NCBI GenBank assembly: GCA_019635755.1
Contig: JAHBYW010000007.1
Span: forward strand, 186,001-250,000
Length of the DNA: 64,000 bases
Reading direction: 5' to 3'
DNA from: Rhizobiaceae bacterium
Lineage (GTDB): Bacteria; Pseudomonadota; Alphaproteobacteria; Rhizobiales; Rhizobiaceae
Positions 32,546 through 41,611 of this stretch are shown here, piece by piece (the first letter of the stretch is position 1; each line of letters starts with the position of its first letter). Under the pieces are notes generated by a model. That model saw only the letters and a list, made by a program, of their open reading frames with translations, did no database searches and was not told where the DNA came from. The position numbers were made by a program, and so were the translations under genes.

Positions 32546-33334
32546 GTGACCATCCGCACCGCAGCCTTTGCCCTTGCCGCACTCCTCACCGCCACCGCGG
32601 GGAGCGTCGCCCAGGACGTGCCCGATCTCGCCGGACGCACCGTCGTCGTGGTGACCGAGAATGCCTATTTCCCGCTGCAGTTCGTCGATCCGAAGACCCA
32701 GCAGCCGGTCGGCTGGGAATATGACGCGATGGACGCGCTGTCGAAGAAGCTGAACTTCAAGGTCGAGTACCAGAACACGTCCTGGGACGCGATGATCCAG
32801 GCGGTGTCGGACAAGCAGTACGACATGGGCATGACCGGCATCACCATCAAGGAAGAGCGCAAGGAGAAGGTGGACTTCTCCGATCCCTACATGCGCTCGG
32901 AGATCTTCATGCTGGTGCGCGGTGACGAGCGCCGCTTCGCCGATCCGAAGGCCTTCGCCGGTGACGAGAAGCTGCTGGTCGGCGCGCAGGCGGGCACCTC
33001 GCCCTTCTACGTCGCGGTCTACAACGTGCTGGACGGCAACGAGCAGAACCCGCGCATCAAGCTGTTCGAGACCTTCGCGGCGTCGGTCGCGGCGCTCCAG
33101 GCCGGCGACGTCGACCTCGTGCTGACCGACAGCGCGGGCGGCGAGGCGCTGGTCAAGCAGTCGGGCGGCAAGCTGAAGATGGTCGGCGAGCCGCTGCAGG
33201 CGGAAGACTTCGGCTTCATCTTCCCGAAAGGCTCCGACCTCGTCGCGCCCATCAACGCCGGCATCGCGGCCCTGAAGGCCGACGGCACGTTCGACGCCAT
33301 CACCAAGAAGTGGTTCGTCGACTACACGCCCTGA
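32546..33334 (+). CDS. Amino-acid ABC transporter substrate-binding protein
   Basis: Periplasmic binding protein of 262 residues (SBP family 3). The signal peptide MTIRTAAFALAALLTATAGS is followed by NAYFPLQFVDPKTQQPVGWE, MTGITIKEERKEKVDFSDPY (family signature) and IKADGTFDAITKKWF-like C-terminal sequence. The ligand is probably a polar amino acid, unassigned. The start is GTG 32546. It is followed after 16 bp by a GNAT gene and then the permease. No ATPase gene is present nearby. Confidence 0.9.
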   Translation: MTIRTAAFALAALLTATAGSVAQDVPDLAGRTVVVVTENAYFPLQFVDPKTQQPVGWEYDAMDALSKKLNFKVEYQNTSWDAMIQAVSDKQYDMGMTGITIKEERKEKVDFSDPYMRSEIFMLVRGDERRFADPKAFAGDEKLLVGAQAGTSPFYVAVYNVLDGNEQNPRIKLFETFAASVAALQAGDVDLVLTDSAGGEALVKQSGGKLKMVGEPLQAEDFGFIFPKGSDLVAPINAGIAALKADGTFDAITKKWFVDYTP

Positions 33335-33350
33335 TCCGGGCGCATCCTGC

Positions 33351-33863
33351 GTGGTCGAGATCGACGGATACCGGCCGGGCGCGCTGGCCGGTATCGTCGG
33401 CATGCACGCGGCCTATTACGCGAAGCACTGGAATTTTGGTCTGCCCTTCGAAGCGAAGGTCGCGAGTGAACTGGCCGAGTTCCTGACCCGCATGGACAGA
33501 ACGCGCGATCTGTTCCTCGTCGCCTACGACGGCGGCCGGCCTGTCGCCTCGGTGGCGGTCGACGTCAGCGGCGGCGGGCCGGGCGGTGCGCATCTCAGGT
33601 GGTTCATCGTCGATGACGGCCAGCGCGGTACCGGCCTGGGCGGGGCCCTGCTGGAGCGCGCGGTGGAACACTGCGACGGGCTCGGCTGCGCCTCGATCTG
33701 GCTGACCACCTTCGCCGGCCTCGACGCCGCGCGCCGCCTCTACGAACGGGCAGGGTTCCATCTGGTCTCGGTCGCCGAGCGCGACCAGTGGAGCGGCGGC
33801 GTGCAGGAGCAACGCTTCGAGCGGCAGCCGCCTGTGCGGGCTCACACGGAGGCAGGGACGTGA
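33351..33863 (+). CDS. GNAT family N-acetyltransferase within an ABC transporter cluster
   Basis: A 170-residue acetyltransferase. HLRWFIVDDGQRGTGLGGAL has the acetyl-CoA-binding QRGTGLG, followed by IWLTTFAGLDAARRLYERAG. It resembles the acetyltransferase half found fused to MarR regulators. The start is GTG 33351. Its stop overlaps the GTG start of the permease (GTGA), so the two are translated together. Acetylation of the imported compound is an attractive but untested idea. Confidence 0.84.
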   Translation: MVEIDGYRPGALAGIVGMHAAYYAKHWNFGLPFEAKVASELAEFLTRMDRTRDLFLVAYDGGRPVASVAVDVSGGGPGGAHLRWFIVDDGQRGTGLGGALLERAVEHCDGLGCASIWLTTFAGLDAARRLYERAGFHLVSVAERDQWSGGVQEQRFERQPPVRAHTEAGT

Positions 33864-34681
33864 CACCGGCCCGACGGCCGGGCACGGAACGGGAGGATTT
33901 CCCGTACTGGCTGGTCGCGGCGATCGCGATCGCTGTCACGGTCGCGGTGCTGATCGCCGCGAACGACCTGTGGTCGCAGGTGTTCCGCACCGTCGCGGCC
34001 GGAATCTGGACGACCGTCTACGTCACGGTGGTCGCCTTCACCCTCGCCTCGCTCATCGGGCTCGGCGTCGCGCTGATGGCACTGTCGGGGTCGATCGTGC
34101 TGCGGCAGGTCTCGCGCTTCTACGTCGAGATCATCCGCGGCGTGCCGATCATGGTGCTGCTGTTCTGGATCGCCTTCGCCGGCGTCCCCGGCTTCGTCAG
34201 CCTGTGGAACTGGCTCTCCACGCCGTTGCGCGACGCCGGGGTGACCGACGAATTGCTGGTGCGCGAGGTGTCGCTGCTGTGGCGGGCGGTGATCGCGCTC
34301 ACCATCGGTTATTCCGCGTTCATCTCCGAAGTCTTCCGCGCCGGCATCCAGGCAGTCGACCGCGGCCAGATCGAGGCCGCCAAGGCGCTCGGCCTGTCAC
34401 GCTACCGCCGCTTCCGGCACATTGTCCTGCCGCAGGCGATCCGAACGATCCTGCCGCCGCTCGGCAACGATTTCATCGCCATGGTCAAGGACAGCTCGCT
34501 CGTCTCCGTCCTGGGCGTTGCCGACATCACCCAGATGGGCAAGGTCTACGCCGCCGGCACCTTCCGCTTCTTCGACACCTACTCGATCGTGGCTTACATT
34601 TACCTGCTGCTCACCGTCAGCCTGTCGCTGGGGTTGCGGTCGCTCGAGAAACGCATGCGCAAGGGGTTCGACCATGGGTGA
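33860..34681 (+). CDS. Amino-acid ABC transporter permease
   Basis: Inner-membrane permease of 273 residues of the His/Glu/Gln (HAAT) type. About five transmembrane segments are visible. The cytoplasmic EAA loop that docks the ATPase is QIEAAKALGLSRYRRFRHIV followed by LPQAIRTILPPLGNDFI. GTG 33860 overlaps the preceding stop and has GGAGG upstream. One permease only; it could form a homodimer. The ATPase must be supplied from elsewhere. The end overlaps the methyltransferase start by 8 bp. Confidence 0.92.
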   Translation: MTPARRPGTEREDFPYWLVAAIAIAVTVAVLIAANDLWSQVFRTVAAGIWTTVYVTVVAFTLASLIGLGVALMALSGSIVLRQVSRFYVEIIRGVPIMVLLFWIAFAGVPGFVSLWNWLSTPLRDAGVTDELLVREVSLLWRAVIALTIGYSAFISEVFRAGIQAVDRGQIEAAKALGLSRYRRFRHIVLPQAIRTILPPLGNDFIAMVKDSSLVSVLGVADITQMGKVYAAGTFRFFDTYSIVAYIYLLLTVSLSLGLRSLEKRMRKGFDHG

Positions 34682-35318
34682 CGGCGAGGAGGGGCGCGAC
34701 CCCGAGGCGTGGAAAGCCGTCTACGAGGCGACCACGCCGGCCGAGCTGCAGGCGGCCTATGCCGACTGGGCGGCGCACTACGACAGGGAGACGATGGCGC
34801 TCGGCTACTGCCTGCCCTTCGTCGTCACGTCATGGCTGGCGCGTTACGTGCCGCGCGGCGAGGGACCGCTGCTCGACGCCGGCTGCGGCACGGGGCTGTC
34901 CGGGCCAATCGTCAGGGCGCTGGGCTACGACCGGCTGGAAGGGCTCGACATGTCGCCCGACATGCTTCGCATTGCCGGATCGCGCGGCGCCTACGCCGCG
35001 CTGCGGCAGGCCGAGCTCGGCAAGCCGCTGCCCTGGTCGGATGGCCATTTTCGCGCCGTCTTCTCCACCGGCGTGTTCACGGAAGGGCATGCTCCCGCCT
35101 CCGGCTTCGACGAACTGGTCCGCGTCATGGTGCGGGGCGGGCACGCCATCGTCACCATACGCGACATCCTCATGGGGCCGATGGGCTACGGCGCCAAGTT
35201 CGACGAACTGGCTGCCGCCGGACGCTGGCGGCTGGTCGAGGAAAGCACGACCTTCCGCGCCTTCGTCGTCGGCGAACCCAACACGCTGCTCAAGGCGTTC
35301 GTGTTCGAGATCCTCTGA
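34674..35318 (+). CDS. Class I SAM-dependent methyltransferase
   Basis: A 214-residue protein. SAM-binding motif I is LLDAGCGTGLSGPIV, the acidic residue ending strand 2 is in LEGLDMSPDM, and the post-I region is PWSDGHFRAVFSTGVF. It resembles Williams-Beuren WBSCR27-type methyltransferases (YADWAAHYDRETMALGY). ATG 34674 lies inside the permease end, so translation is coupled. The substrate is unknown. Confidence 0.84.
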   Translation: MGDGEEGRDPEAWKAVYEATTPAELQAAYADWAAHYDRETMALGYCLPFVVTSWLARYVPRGEGPLLDAGCGTGLSGPIVRALGYDRLEGLDMSPDMLRIAGSRGAYAALRQAELGKPLPWSDGHFRAVFSTGVFTEGHAPASGFDELVRVMVRGGHAIVTIRDILMGPMGYGAKFDELAAAGRWRLVEESTTFRAFVVGEPNTLLKAFVFEIL

Positions 35319-35404
35319 CATCCGCGGAACCGCGCGGCTCGGCCGGCGTTTTGGCGAACGCGCATGTCGGCCGCCGCCCTGCGGTCCGCGCGCTTGGGGG
35401 ATCC

Positions 35405-35926
35405 ATGGAACAGCTCGTCGAAGAATTCGGCCATCCGACCTACACCGCGTTTCCCGTCATCGTCGCGCGGCTGCTGCTCGCGGCGCTGTTCGGCGCCGTG
35501 ATCGGTTTCGAACGCGAGTGGCGCAACCGTCCGGCGGGCCTGCGGACTCACATCCTCGTCTGCGTCGCGGCTGCAATCTACGCGCTGCTGACCATCGAGA
35601 TCGTTCATGCGCCGATGTTCGTGCACGACGGGTCGCAGTTCGATCCGATCCGTATCGTCGAGGCGGTGACGGCCGGCGTTGCCTTCCTCGCTGCAGGCGT
35701 CGTCATCTTCACCAAGGGCGAAGTCCATGGCCTGACGACCGGTGCCGGCATGTGGCTCGCCGGCGCGATCGGCGTCGCCTCCGGGCTGGGCCTCTGGCAG
35801 GTTGCACTGTTCGCGACCGTGCTGGCGCTTGCCGTGCTGACGCTGCTGCATACGCTGGAGCGAAAGCTCGACCTCAACAACGGCCCGCTGATCCGGGCGC
35901 CCGAGGAAGGCAAGCGCGAAGAGTGA
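35405..35926 (+). CDS. MgtC/SapB family membrane protein
   Basis: A 173-residue membrane protein with about four helices. The family signature is FGAVIGFEREWRNRPAGLRT followed by HILVCVAAAIYALL; GVAFLAAGVVIFTKG and GLTTGAGMWLAGAIG complete it. MgtC proteins affect Mg2+ limitation responses and phosphate or ATP homeostasis. This short version lacks the C-terminal cytoplasmic ACT-like domain of Salmonella MgtC. ATG 35405 follows GGGGGATCC. Confidence 0.9.
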   Translation: MEQLVEEFGHPTYTAFPVIVARLLLAALFGAVIGFEREWRNRPAGLRTHILVCVAAAIYALLTIEIVHAPMFVHDGSQFDPIRIVEAVTAGVAFLAAGVVIFTKGEVHGLTTGAGMWLAGAIGVASGLGLWQVALFATVLALAVLTLLHTLERKLDLNNGPLIRAPEEGKREE

Positions 35927-35997
35927 CGTCTGCCCCGCGAGGAGTCGCGGGGCTGGAGACAGGCCGACCCGGGGGGCGTCGTTCCCGCGGCCGCAGA

Positions 35998-36026
35998 TTG
36001 CCGGAAACGCAAAAGATTGCTATCTC
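35998..36026 (+). promoter_or_regulatory. Candidate promoter upstream of leuC
   Basis: TTGCCG (35998-36003) and TATCTC (36021-36026) are spaced by 17 bp and lie 200 bp before leuC. Just upstream, a hairpin with GCCCCGCGA/TCGCGGGGC arms (near 35939-35961) may end the mgtC-like transcript. The remaining spacer up to 36225 holds only a possible 38-codon frame. Confidence 0.4.
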
Positions 36027-36033
36027 GCCAGGC

Positions 36034-36150
36034 GTGGAACGGCTTTTCGGACATCCCGCCTACAAGGGCTTCACGCTGCAGGACAGGAAGCGCCTGCCGG
36101 CGCGGTTCTACGCGCGGGTCGCCGGCACATCGACCAGCCTGATCGGCTGA
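36034..36150 (+). CDS. Possible 38-residue small ORF before leuC
   Basis: GTG 36034 opens a frame for 38 residues, VERLFGHPAYKGFTLQDRKR and on to a TGA at 36148. It is basic and has no recognised family. It lies 8 bp after the putative -10 element of the candidate promoter. No clear ribosome-binding site is seen, so it may be a chance frame or a leaderless peptide. Confidence 0.25.
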   Translation: MERLFGHPAYKGFTLQDRKRLPARFYARVAGTSTSLIG

Positions 36151-36225
36151 ACGCGCCGTACGACCCGGCGGACGCGCCGGTTTCCTCCACCGCCTGAGCA
36201 CCCTTTCCATCGACGGATCATCGCC

Positions 36226-37635
<1,410 letters not shown>

Positions 37636-37660
37636 GCTCACGGCCTGACAAAGATTGGGA

Positions 37661-37692
37661 TTCATGAACCGTGCCTAGGCACGGTTCATGAA
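37661..37692. repeat. Perfect 32-bp palindrome after leuC
   Basis: Two arms TTCATGAACCGTGCCT and the exact reverse complement meet without spacer. It lies 25 bp after leuC. No U-run follows, so it is not a standard terminator. The next 240 bp to 37931 contain no convincing gene. It may be a protein-binding site, a recombination scar or a mobile-element remnant. Confidence 0.85.
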
Positions 37693-37931
37693 GGGCCAAC
37701 CCTTGCACACCCTGACGATCTCGCTGACACCAGCGGGCCCGCCGCGCGCAGAGCGCGGGGGATGGTGGCACTTGTGCGTCCAACAGCGAAGTCCTCCGCG
37801 ATGCACTGCGACCGTGGGAGCGACGGAAACAGTTCGCGCCTCGAGTTGCCCGCTCAAGCGCGCCTATGACGAAGGCAAGGCGAGCGGCGAGTCTCTGCGT
37901 ACCGACGCTCGGTTTGGCTGGACTGACCGGG

Positions 37932-38255
37932 TCAGCCCTTCTCGCCCGCACCCCGCCGGACGATCTCGTGGAAGCTCTCGCGCCTGCCGGGAACGTCCTT
38001 GGCCACGACCAGGGCGAGCTCCTGCCGGTCGAACTCCTTGAACCAGTCGTCCCATTCGACCAGCTCGATCCCGCCGGCATTCGGCGGGCGCTCGGCACGG
38101 TCCTGGTCCTGGTAGGCGGCCTGGTCGAAGACGATCCGCAACATCGGCTGCGTGCCGGAGGCAGGAGACACGTCGACGATCGCGGGCGTGCCCATGCGCG
38201 CGGCCGCCCAGTCACGGATCGCCTCGTGTTCGGTCAGGGTTACTGTTTCTGCCAT
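37932..38255 (-). CDS. Conserved hypothetical protein, about 107 residues
   Basis: A 107-residue soluble protein, not recognised. The N-terminus MAETVTLTEHEAIRDWAAAR is followed by PMLRIVFDQAAYQDQDRAER and a conserved-looking GGIELVEWDDWFKEFDRQEL. It is rich in acidic residues, with no signal peptide or membrane segment. ATG 38255 has a perfect AGGAGG upstream, which decides the start against longer frames. It is convergent with leuC and divergent from the GGDEF gene. Confidence 0.7.
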   Translation of the reverse strand: MAETVTLTEHEAIRDWAAARMGTPAIVDVSPASGTQPMLRIVFDQAAYQDQDRAERPPNAGGIELVEWDDWFKEFDRQELALVVAKDVPGRRESFHEIVRRGAGEKG

Positions 38256-38479
38256 CTGGCCCTCCTGTCGTGCCGCACAACGCCTGCAGCGCTGTCGCGT
38301 TCCGCGCGCTGAAGCCGCCCGTGTCGTTGGATTTGCGGCCGCAGGCGCGGCGGAGTCAACGCGGCCGATTGCCCTGGATGCCCGACGGGCCGCTGCCGGG
38401 ATCGCCTCACGCATTAACCGGTTCTTGGGCCACGTGTGCTTCAATCTCAGGCACAGGGACCGCAACACAAGAACAATTG

Positions 38480-39661
38480 ATGAGCGGCGCAGGCTTCATC
38501 CTGGCGATCAACCTGGCGATGGCGGGTTTTCTGGCTGCCTCGTTTCTGGCGATCGCCGTCTACGACACGTCGCGCGTCTCGGCGCGCTGGCTGGCCGCGG
38601 CCTATGCGCTCGGCATGGTCAACTTCGGCATGGAGTTCGCCATCCCCTGGCTCGCCCATCCCGGCCTGGCGGTCGTCCTGTCCTTCGGCTCGATCCTCGG
38701 CGCGATGGCGCTGTTCAACGTCGGCCTCGCCAGCCGCTATCACATCCTCCCGCCTGCGGCGCTGATGACCGGGCTCTTCGCGGTGTCGCTCGTGACCGTC
38801 TGGCTGATCCAGGACCTGCCCCGCCACGCGCCCACGCGCATGTTCGCCTACCAGGCGCCGTATTTCCTGATGCAGGCGATCGGCGCCGCGATCGTGCTCG
38901 CGGCGCGGCCGAGGCGCGCCCTCGACCACGCCCTCGTCGCGCTGCTGGTGCTGAGCGCGCTGCAATTCCTGTCGAAGCCGCTGCTGGCGCTCGCCTTCGG
39001 CGGCTGGGGCGAGAACCCGCAGGCCTATCTGGACAGCACCTATGCGCTGATCTCGCAGTCGATGGGAACCGTCTTCGCCATCGCGCTGGCGCTGATGATG
39101 TTCATCGTCCTCATGCGCGACGTGCTGGACGATGTCACCGAGAAGTCGGAGACCGACACGCTGTCCGGGCTGCTGAACAGGCGCGGTTTCGAGGCGCGGG
39201 CGGAGCAGGCGCTGCGCGCCGCGCGCCGGCAGAAGATGCCGCTGTCGCTGGTGATCGCCGACCTCGACCACTTCAAGTCGATCAACGACACCCACGGCCA
39301 TGCGGCCGGAGACCGGGTGATCGCCGCGTTTTCCGGTTTCCTGCGCGCGACCGGGCAGTCGCCCTATGCAACCGGCCGCATCGGCGGCGAGGAGTTCGCC
39401 ATCGTGCTCCCCGGCGCGAACCTCGCCGCGGCGCGGCTGTTTGCCGAGGGCGCCCGCAACGCCTTTCCCGCACTGGCGATCGACGGGCTGCCCGGCATGC
39501 GCTGCACCGCAAGCTACGGCGTCGCCGAACTGATGGCGGGCGAGGGCCTCGCAGACCTCATGCGGCGGGCCGACGCCGCGCTCTACGAGGCGAAGAACGC
39601 CGGCCGCGACTGCGTTCGCGTGTCCCGGCCGGAGATCGTTCCGCGCCAGCTCGCGAGCTGA
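38480..39661 (+). CDS. Membrane-anchored GGDEF diguanylate cyclase
   Basis: A 393-residue protein. The first about 215 residues hold six or seven transmembrane helices. The GGDEF domain follows: SETDTLSGLLNRRGFEARAE, the Mg-binding DLDHFKSINDTHGHAAGD, and the active-site loop GRIGGEEFAIVLPG. All core residues for c-di-GMP synthesis are present. The inhibitory RxxD site five residues before GGEEF is absent (the sequence is SPYATGRI), so product inhibition is probably lost. ATG 38480 was preferred; TTG 38477 is next to it. No EAL domain. Confidence 0.9.
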   Translation: MSGAGFILAINLAMAGFLAASFLAIAVYDTSRVSARWLAAAYALGMVNFGMEFAIPWLAHPGLAVVLSFGSILGAMALFNVGLASRYHILPPAALMTGLFAVSLVTVWLIQDLPRHAPTRMFAYQAPYFLMQAIGAAIVLAARPRRALDHALVALLVLSALQFLSKPLLALAFGGWGENPQAYLDSTYALISQSMGTVFAIALALMMFIVLMRDVLDDVTEKSETDTLSGLLNRRGFEARAEQALRAARRQKMPLSLVIADLDHFKSINDTHGHAAGDRVIAAFSGFLRATGQSPYATGRIGGEEFAIVLPGANLAAARLFAEGARNAFPALAIDGLPGMRCTASYGVAELMAGEGLADLMRRADAALYEAKNAGRDCVRVSRPEIVPRQLAS

Positions 39662-39680
39662 CGCGGCGACGCTCTCGACG

Positions 39681-40058
39681 TCAGCGGATGCCGTCGCAGG
39701 CCGGCGTCGGGACGTAGCCGTCCGCCAGGCCGTACATGTAGCTTCGACCCTTCAGCAGCACCGCGCCGCCGCAGCGGCGGGCCGCCGGCTTCGTCTCGGT
39801 GTCCTCGTAGTAGACGATCTCCGGCTCGTCGGACTGGCCGGCATCCTCATAGGCTGCGAGTTCGTCGGCCAGATGGCCGGCGCCGACGACGATCCGCTTG
39901 TAGCCCGAGCGGCTGTGCACCACCAGGTTGCCGAAGGAGTCGGCATAGATGCGGTCCTTCAGCCGGTTGCCCGCCTCGGCCGGCGCCGTGCCGGCCAGCG
40001 AAGCCGCGAAAGCGATCGCCGCCGCGGCCAGCGGCAGGCGCAGAAGTCCAGTACTCAT
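39681..40058 (-). CDS. Secreted protein of unknown function
   Basis: A 125-residue protein with a signal peptide (LPLAAAAIAFAASLAGTAPA, cleavage near AEA). The mature part, GNRLKDRIYADSFGNLVVHS then KRIVVGAGHLADELAAYED, has two cysteines at the C-terminus (RRCGGAV, PACDGIR) that may pair. No enzymatic motif is seen. ATG 40058. It is convergent with the GGDEF gene and divergent from the MliC-like gene. Confidence 0.7.
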   Translation of the reverse strand: MSTGLLRLPLAAAAIAFAASLAGTAPAEAGNRLKDRIYADSFGNLVVHSRSGYKRIVVGAGHLADELAAYEDAGQSDEPEIVYYEDTETKPAARRCGGAVLLKGRSYMYGLADGYVPTPACDGIR

Positions 40059-40265
40059 GGCGCGTCTTTCTTTCTTGTGCGACGCAGCCTCCCCGACCGC
40101 CAGATTAACGTCTCCTTAACCAAAGTCACGTGGGCCGTGCCCACGGAACGGCGGCTTCGTCGGACATGGTTAATATCCACAGGCCTGGCCAGCCGACCTC
40201 AGGGCGCGACCAGCGCGGCACCGGGACGATTGCCCTCGGGCCGGGGTTGCGGATAGCCTGCACCG

Positions 40266-40619
40266 ATGAGGAAGAGGCATCGCCTTGGCGGCCGGTTCGG
40301 CCGCGCCGCCGCCTGCTCGGCGCTGGCCGGCACGCTGGCCGCCTGCACGACCGGGGGGCAGGGCGATGCCGGCCCGTTGGTGGCAGAGGTCCAGCCGCGG
40401 AAGGCCACCTATCAGTGCGAGGACGCGGAACCGGTGACCATCGAGAACCGGCGCTCGTCGCTGATCCTGACCACCGCCGGCGGCGCGTCCATCGAACTCG
40501 CGATGGCGCCCGAATCGCAGGGCTCGCGCTACGTGCAGGATGGCATGGCCGTCGTCCTCGACGGCCGCGACGCGCTGATCATGCCCGCCGGAGCCGAGCC
40601 CATTCCCTGCAAGCGATGA
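40266..40619 (+). CDS. MliC-family lipoprotein (C-type lysozyme inhibitor)
   Basis: A 117-residue lipoprotein with lipobox LAAC (Cys27). The mature domain follows the MliC pattern: ATYQCEDAEPVTIENRRSS, then SIELAMAPESQGSRYVQDGM, with the loop residues GSRY and a final EPIPCKR whose Cys pairs with the first. MliC proteins block host lysozyme at the outer membrane surface. ATG 40266 gives a plausible signal with an Arg-rich start. It is monocistronic ahead of sdhC. Confidence 0.8.
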   Translation: MRKRHRLGGRFGRAAACSALAGTLAACTTGGQGDAGPLVAEVQPRKATYQCEDAEPVTIENRRSSLILTTAGGASIELAMAPESQGSRYVQDGMAVVLDGRDALIMPAGAEPIPCKR

Positions 40620-40714
40620 TCGCGGAACCGGGGTGGTCCGGGGCCAAATCGATTAAAGCGTGCACGGTGCGAAGGGCGGCGCACAAGATGGTGCGGCGAA
40701 AGGGTTTTCAGGCT

Positions 40715-40743
40715 TTGACGCGCTGCAAAAAGCAGCCTAGTTA
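40715..40743 (+). promoter_or_regulatory. Candidate promoter of the sdh operon
   Basis: TTGACG (40715-40720) and TAGTTA (40738-40743) are 17 bp apart, about 77 bp before sdhC. The spacer contains the inverted repeat GCTGC-AAAAA-GCAGC (40722-40736), a possible operator between the two elements. Confidence 0.6.
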
Positions 40744-40819
40744 GGCGCTGCGCGCGTCGCAATCGGGATGGTTCCTGCCGCTCTCCCGACCCTCTTGCGG
40801 CGTCGGAACTGGGGAAGCC

Positions 40820-41227
40820 ATGAGCCGATCAACAGCCACCCGGGCGCGGCCGCTGTCGCCGCATCTCAGCGTCTATCGCTTCACGCCCACGATGGCGATG
40901 TCGATCCTTCACCGCATCACCGGGATCGTTGTCTATTTCGGCATGCTGCTCGTCGCCGCCTGGCTGGTCGCCGCGGCGACCTCGCCCGGCCTGTTCGACA
41001 CCGCGCAGTGGATCGCCGGCAGCTGGGTGGGCCTGGTAGTGCTCGTCGGCCTCACCTGGGCGATGTACCATCATATGCTGGGCGGCATTCGCCATTTCGT
41101 CTGGGATACCGGGACGGGGCTCGAGAAGCGCACCGCCACGACGCTCGCGCACCTGACCTGGATCGGTTCGGTGCTGCTGACGGTCCTGACTTGGGGCGCC
41201 TTCGTCGCGCTCCTCTGGAGCCGCTGA
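40820..41227 (+). CDS. sdhC: Succinate dehydrogenase cytochrome b556 subunit
   Basis: Membrane anchor of complex II, 135 residues, three helices. RPLSPHLSVYRFTPTMAMSI then LHRITGIVVYFGML carries the conserved Ser/Arg near the quinone site. The haem-ligand His lies in YHHMLGGIRHFVWD. ATG 40820; the stop overlaps the sdhD start by one base. Confidence 0.96.
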   Translation: MSRSTATRARPLSPHLSVYRFTPTMAMSILHRITGIVVYFGMLLVAAWLVAAATSPGLFDTAQWIAGSWVGLVVLVGLTWAMYHHMLGGIRHFVWDTGTGLEKRTATTLAHLTWIGSVLLTVLTWGAFVALLWSR

Positions 41228-41610
41228 TGAGCGGGATGCGCACGCCGCTGGGCCGGGTCCGCGGTCTCGGCTCGGCCAGGGACGGGACGATGCATTTCTG
41301 GACCGTCCGCGTGACCGGGATGGCATTGGTGCCGCTCACCCTGTTCGCCGTTGGGCTCGTCTTCTCTCTGCTCGGCGCCGACTATCAGACCGTCCGCTCG
41401 GTCCTCGCCCAGCCCGTGGTCACGATCGCGCTTGCTCTGTTCGTGATCGCCAGCGTCGAGCACATGCGTCTCGGCATGCAGGAGACGATCGCCGACTACA
41501 TTCATGGCGAGTTGCTGAAGGTCTTCACGCTGATGGCCAACACCGCATTCTGCTACCTCGTCGGGGCCGCCGCGGTGTTCGCATTGCTCAGAATTGCATT
41601 CGGGGGTTGA
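41227..41610 (+). CDS. sdhD: Succinate dehydrogenase hydrophobic anchor subunit
   Basis: Second membrane anchor, 127 residues, three helices. The N-terminal [20 protein letters not shown] is typical of alphaproteobacterial SdhD. The haem-binding His is in [21 protein letters not shown] 41227 overlaps the sdhC stop. sdhA follows directly. Confidence 0.95.
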   Translation: MSGMRTPLGRVRGLGSARDGTMHFWTVRVTGMALVPLTLFAVGLVFSLLGADYQTVRSVLAQPVVTIALALFVIASVEHMRLGMQETIADYIHGELLKVFTLMANTAFCYLVGAAAVFALLRIAFGG

Positions 41611-41611
41611 A

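Noticed and set aside
33970-36150. A 726-codon plus-strand frame across the permease, methyltransferase and mgtC-like genes
   Set aside because: It is an alternative frame of three recognisable genes; the product is Arg-rich without domains.
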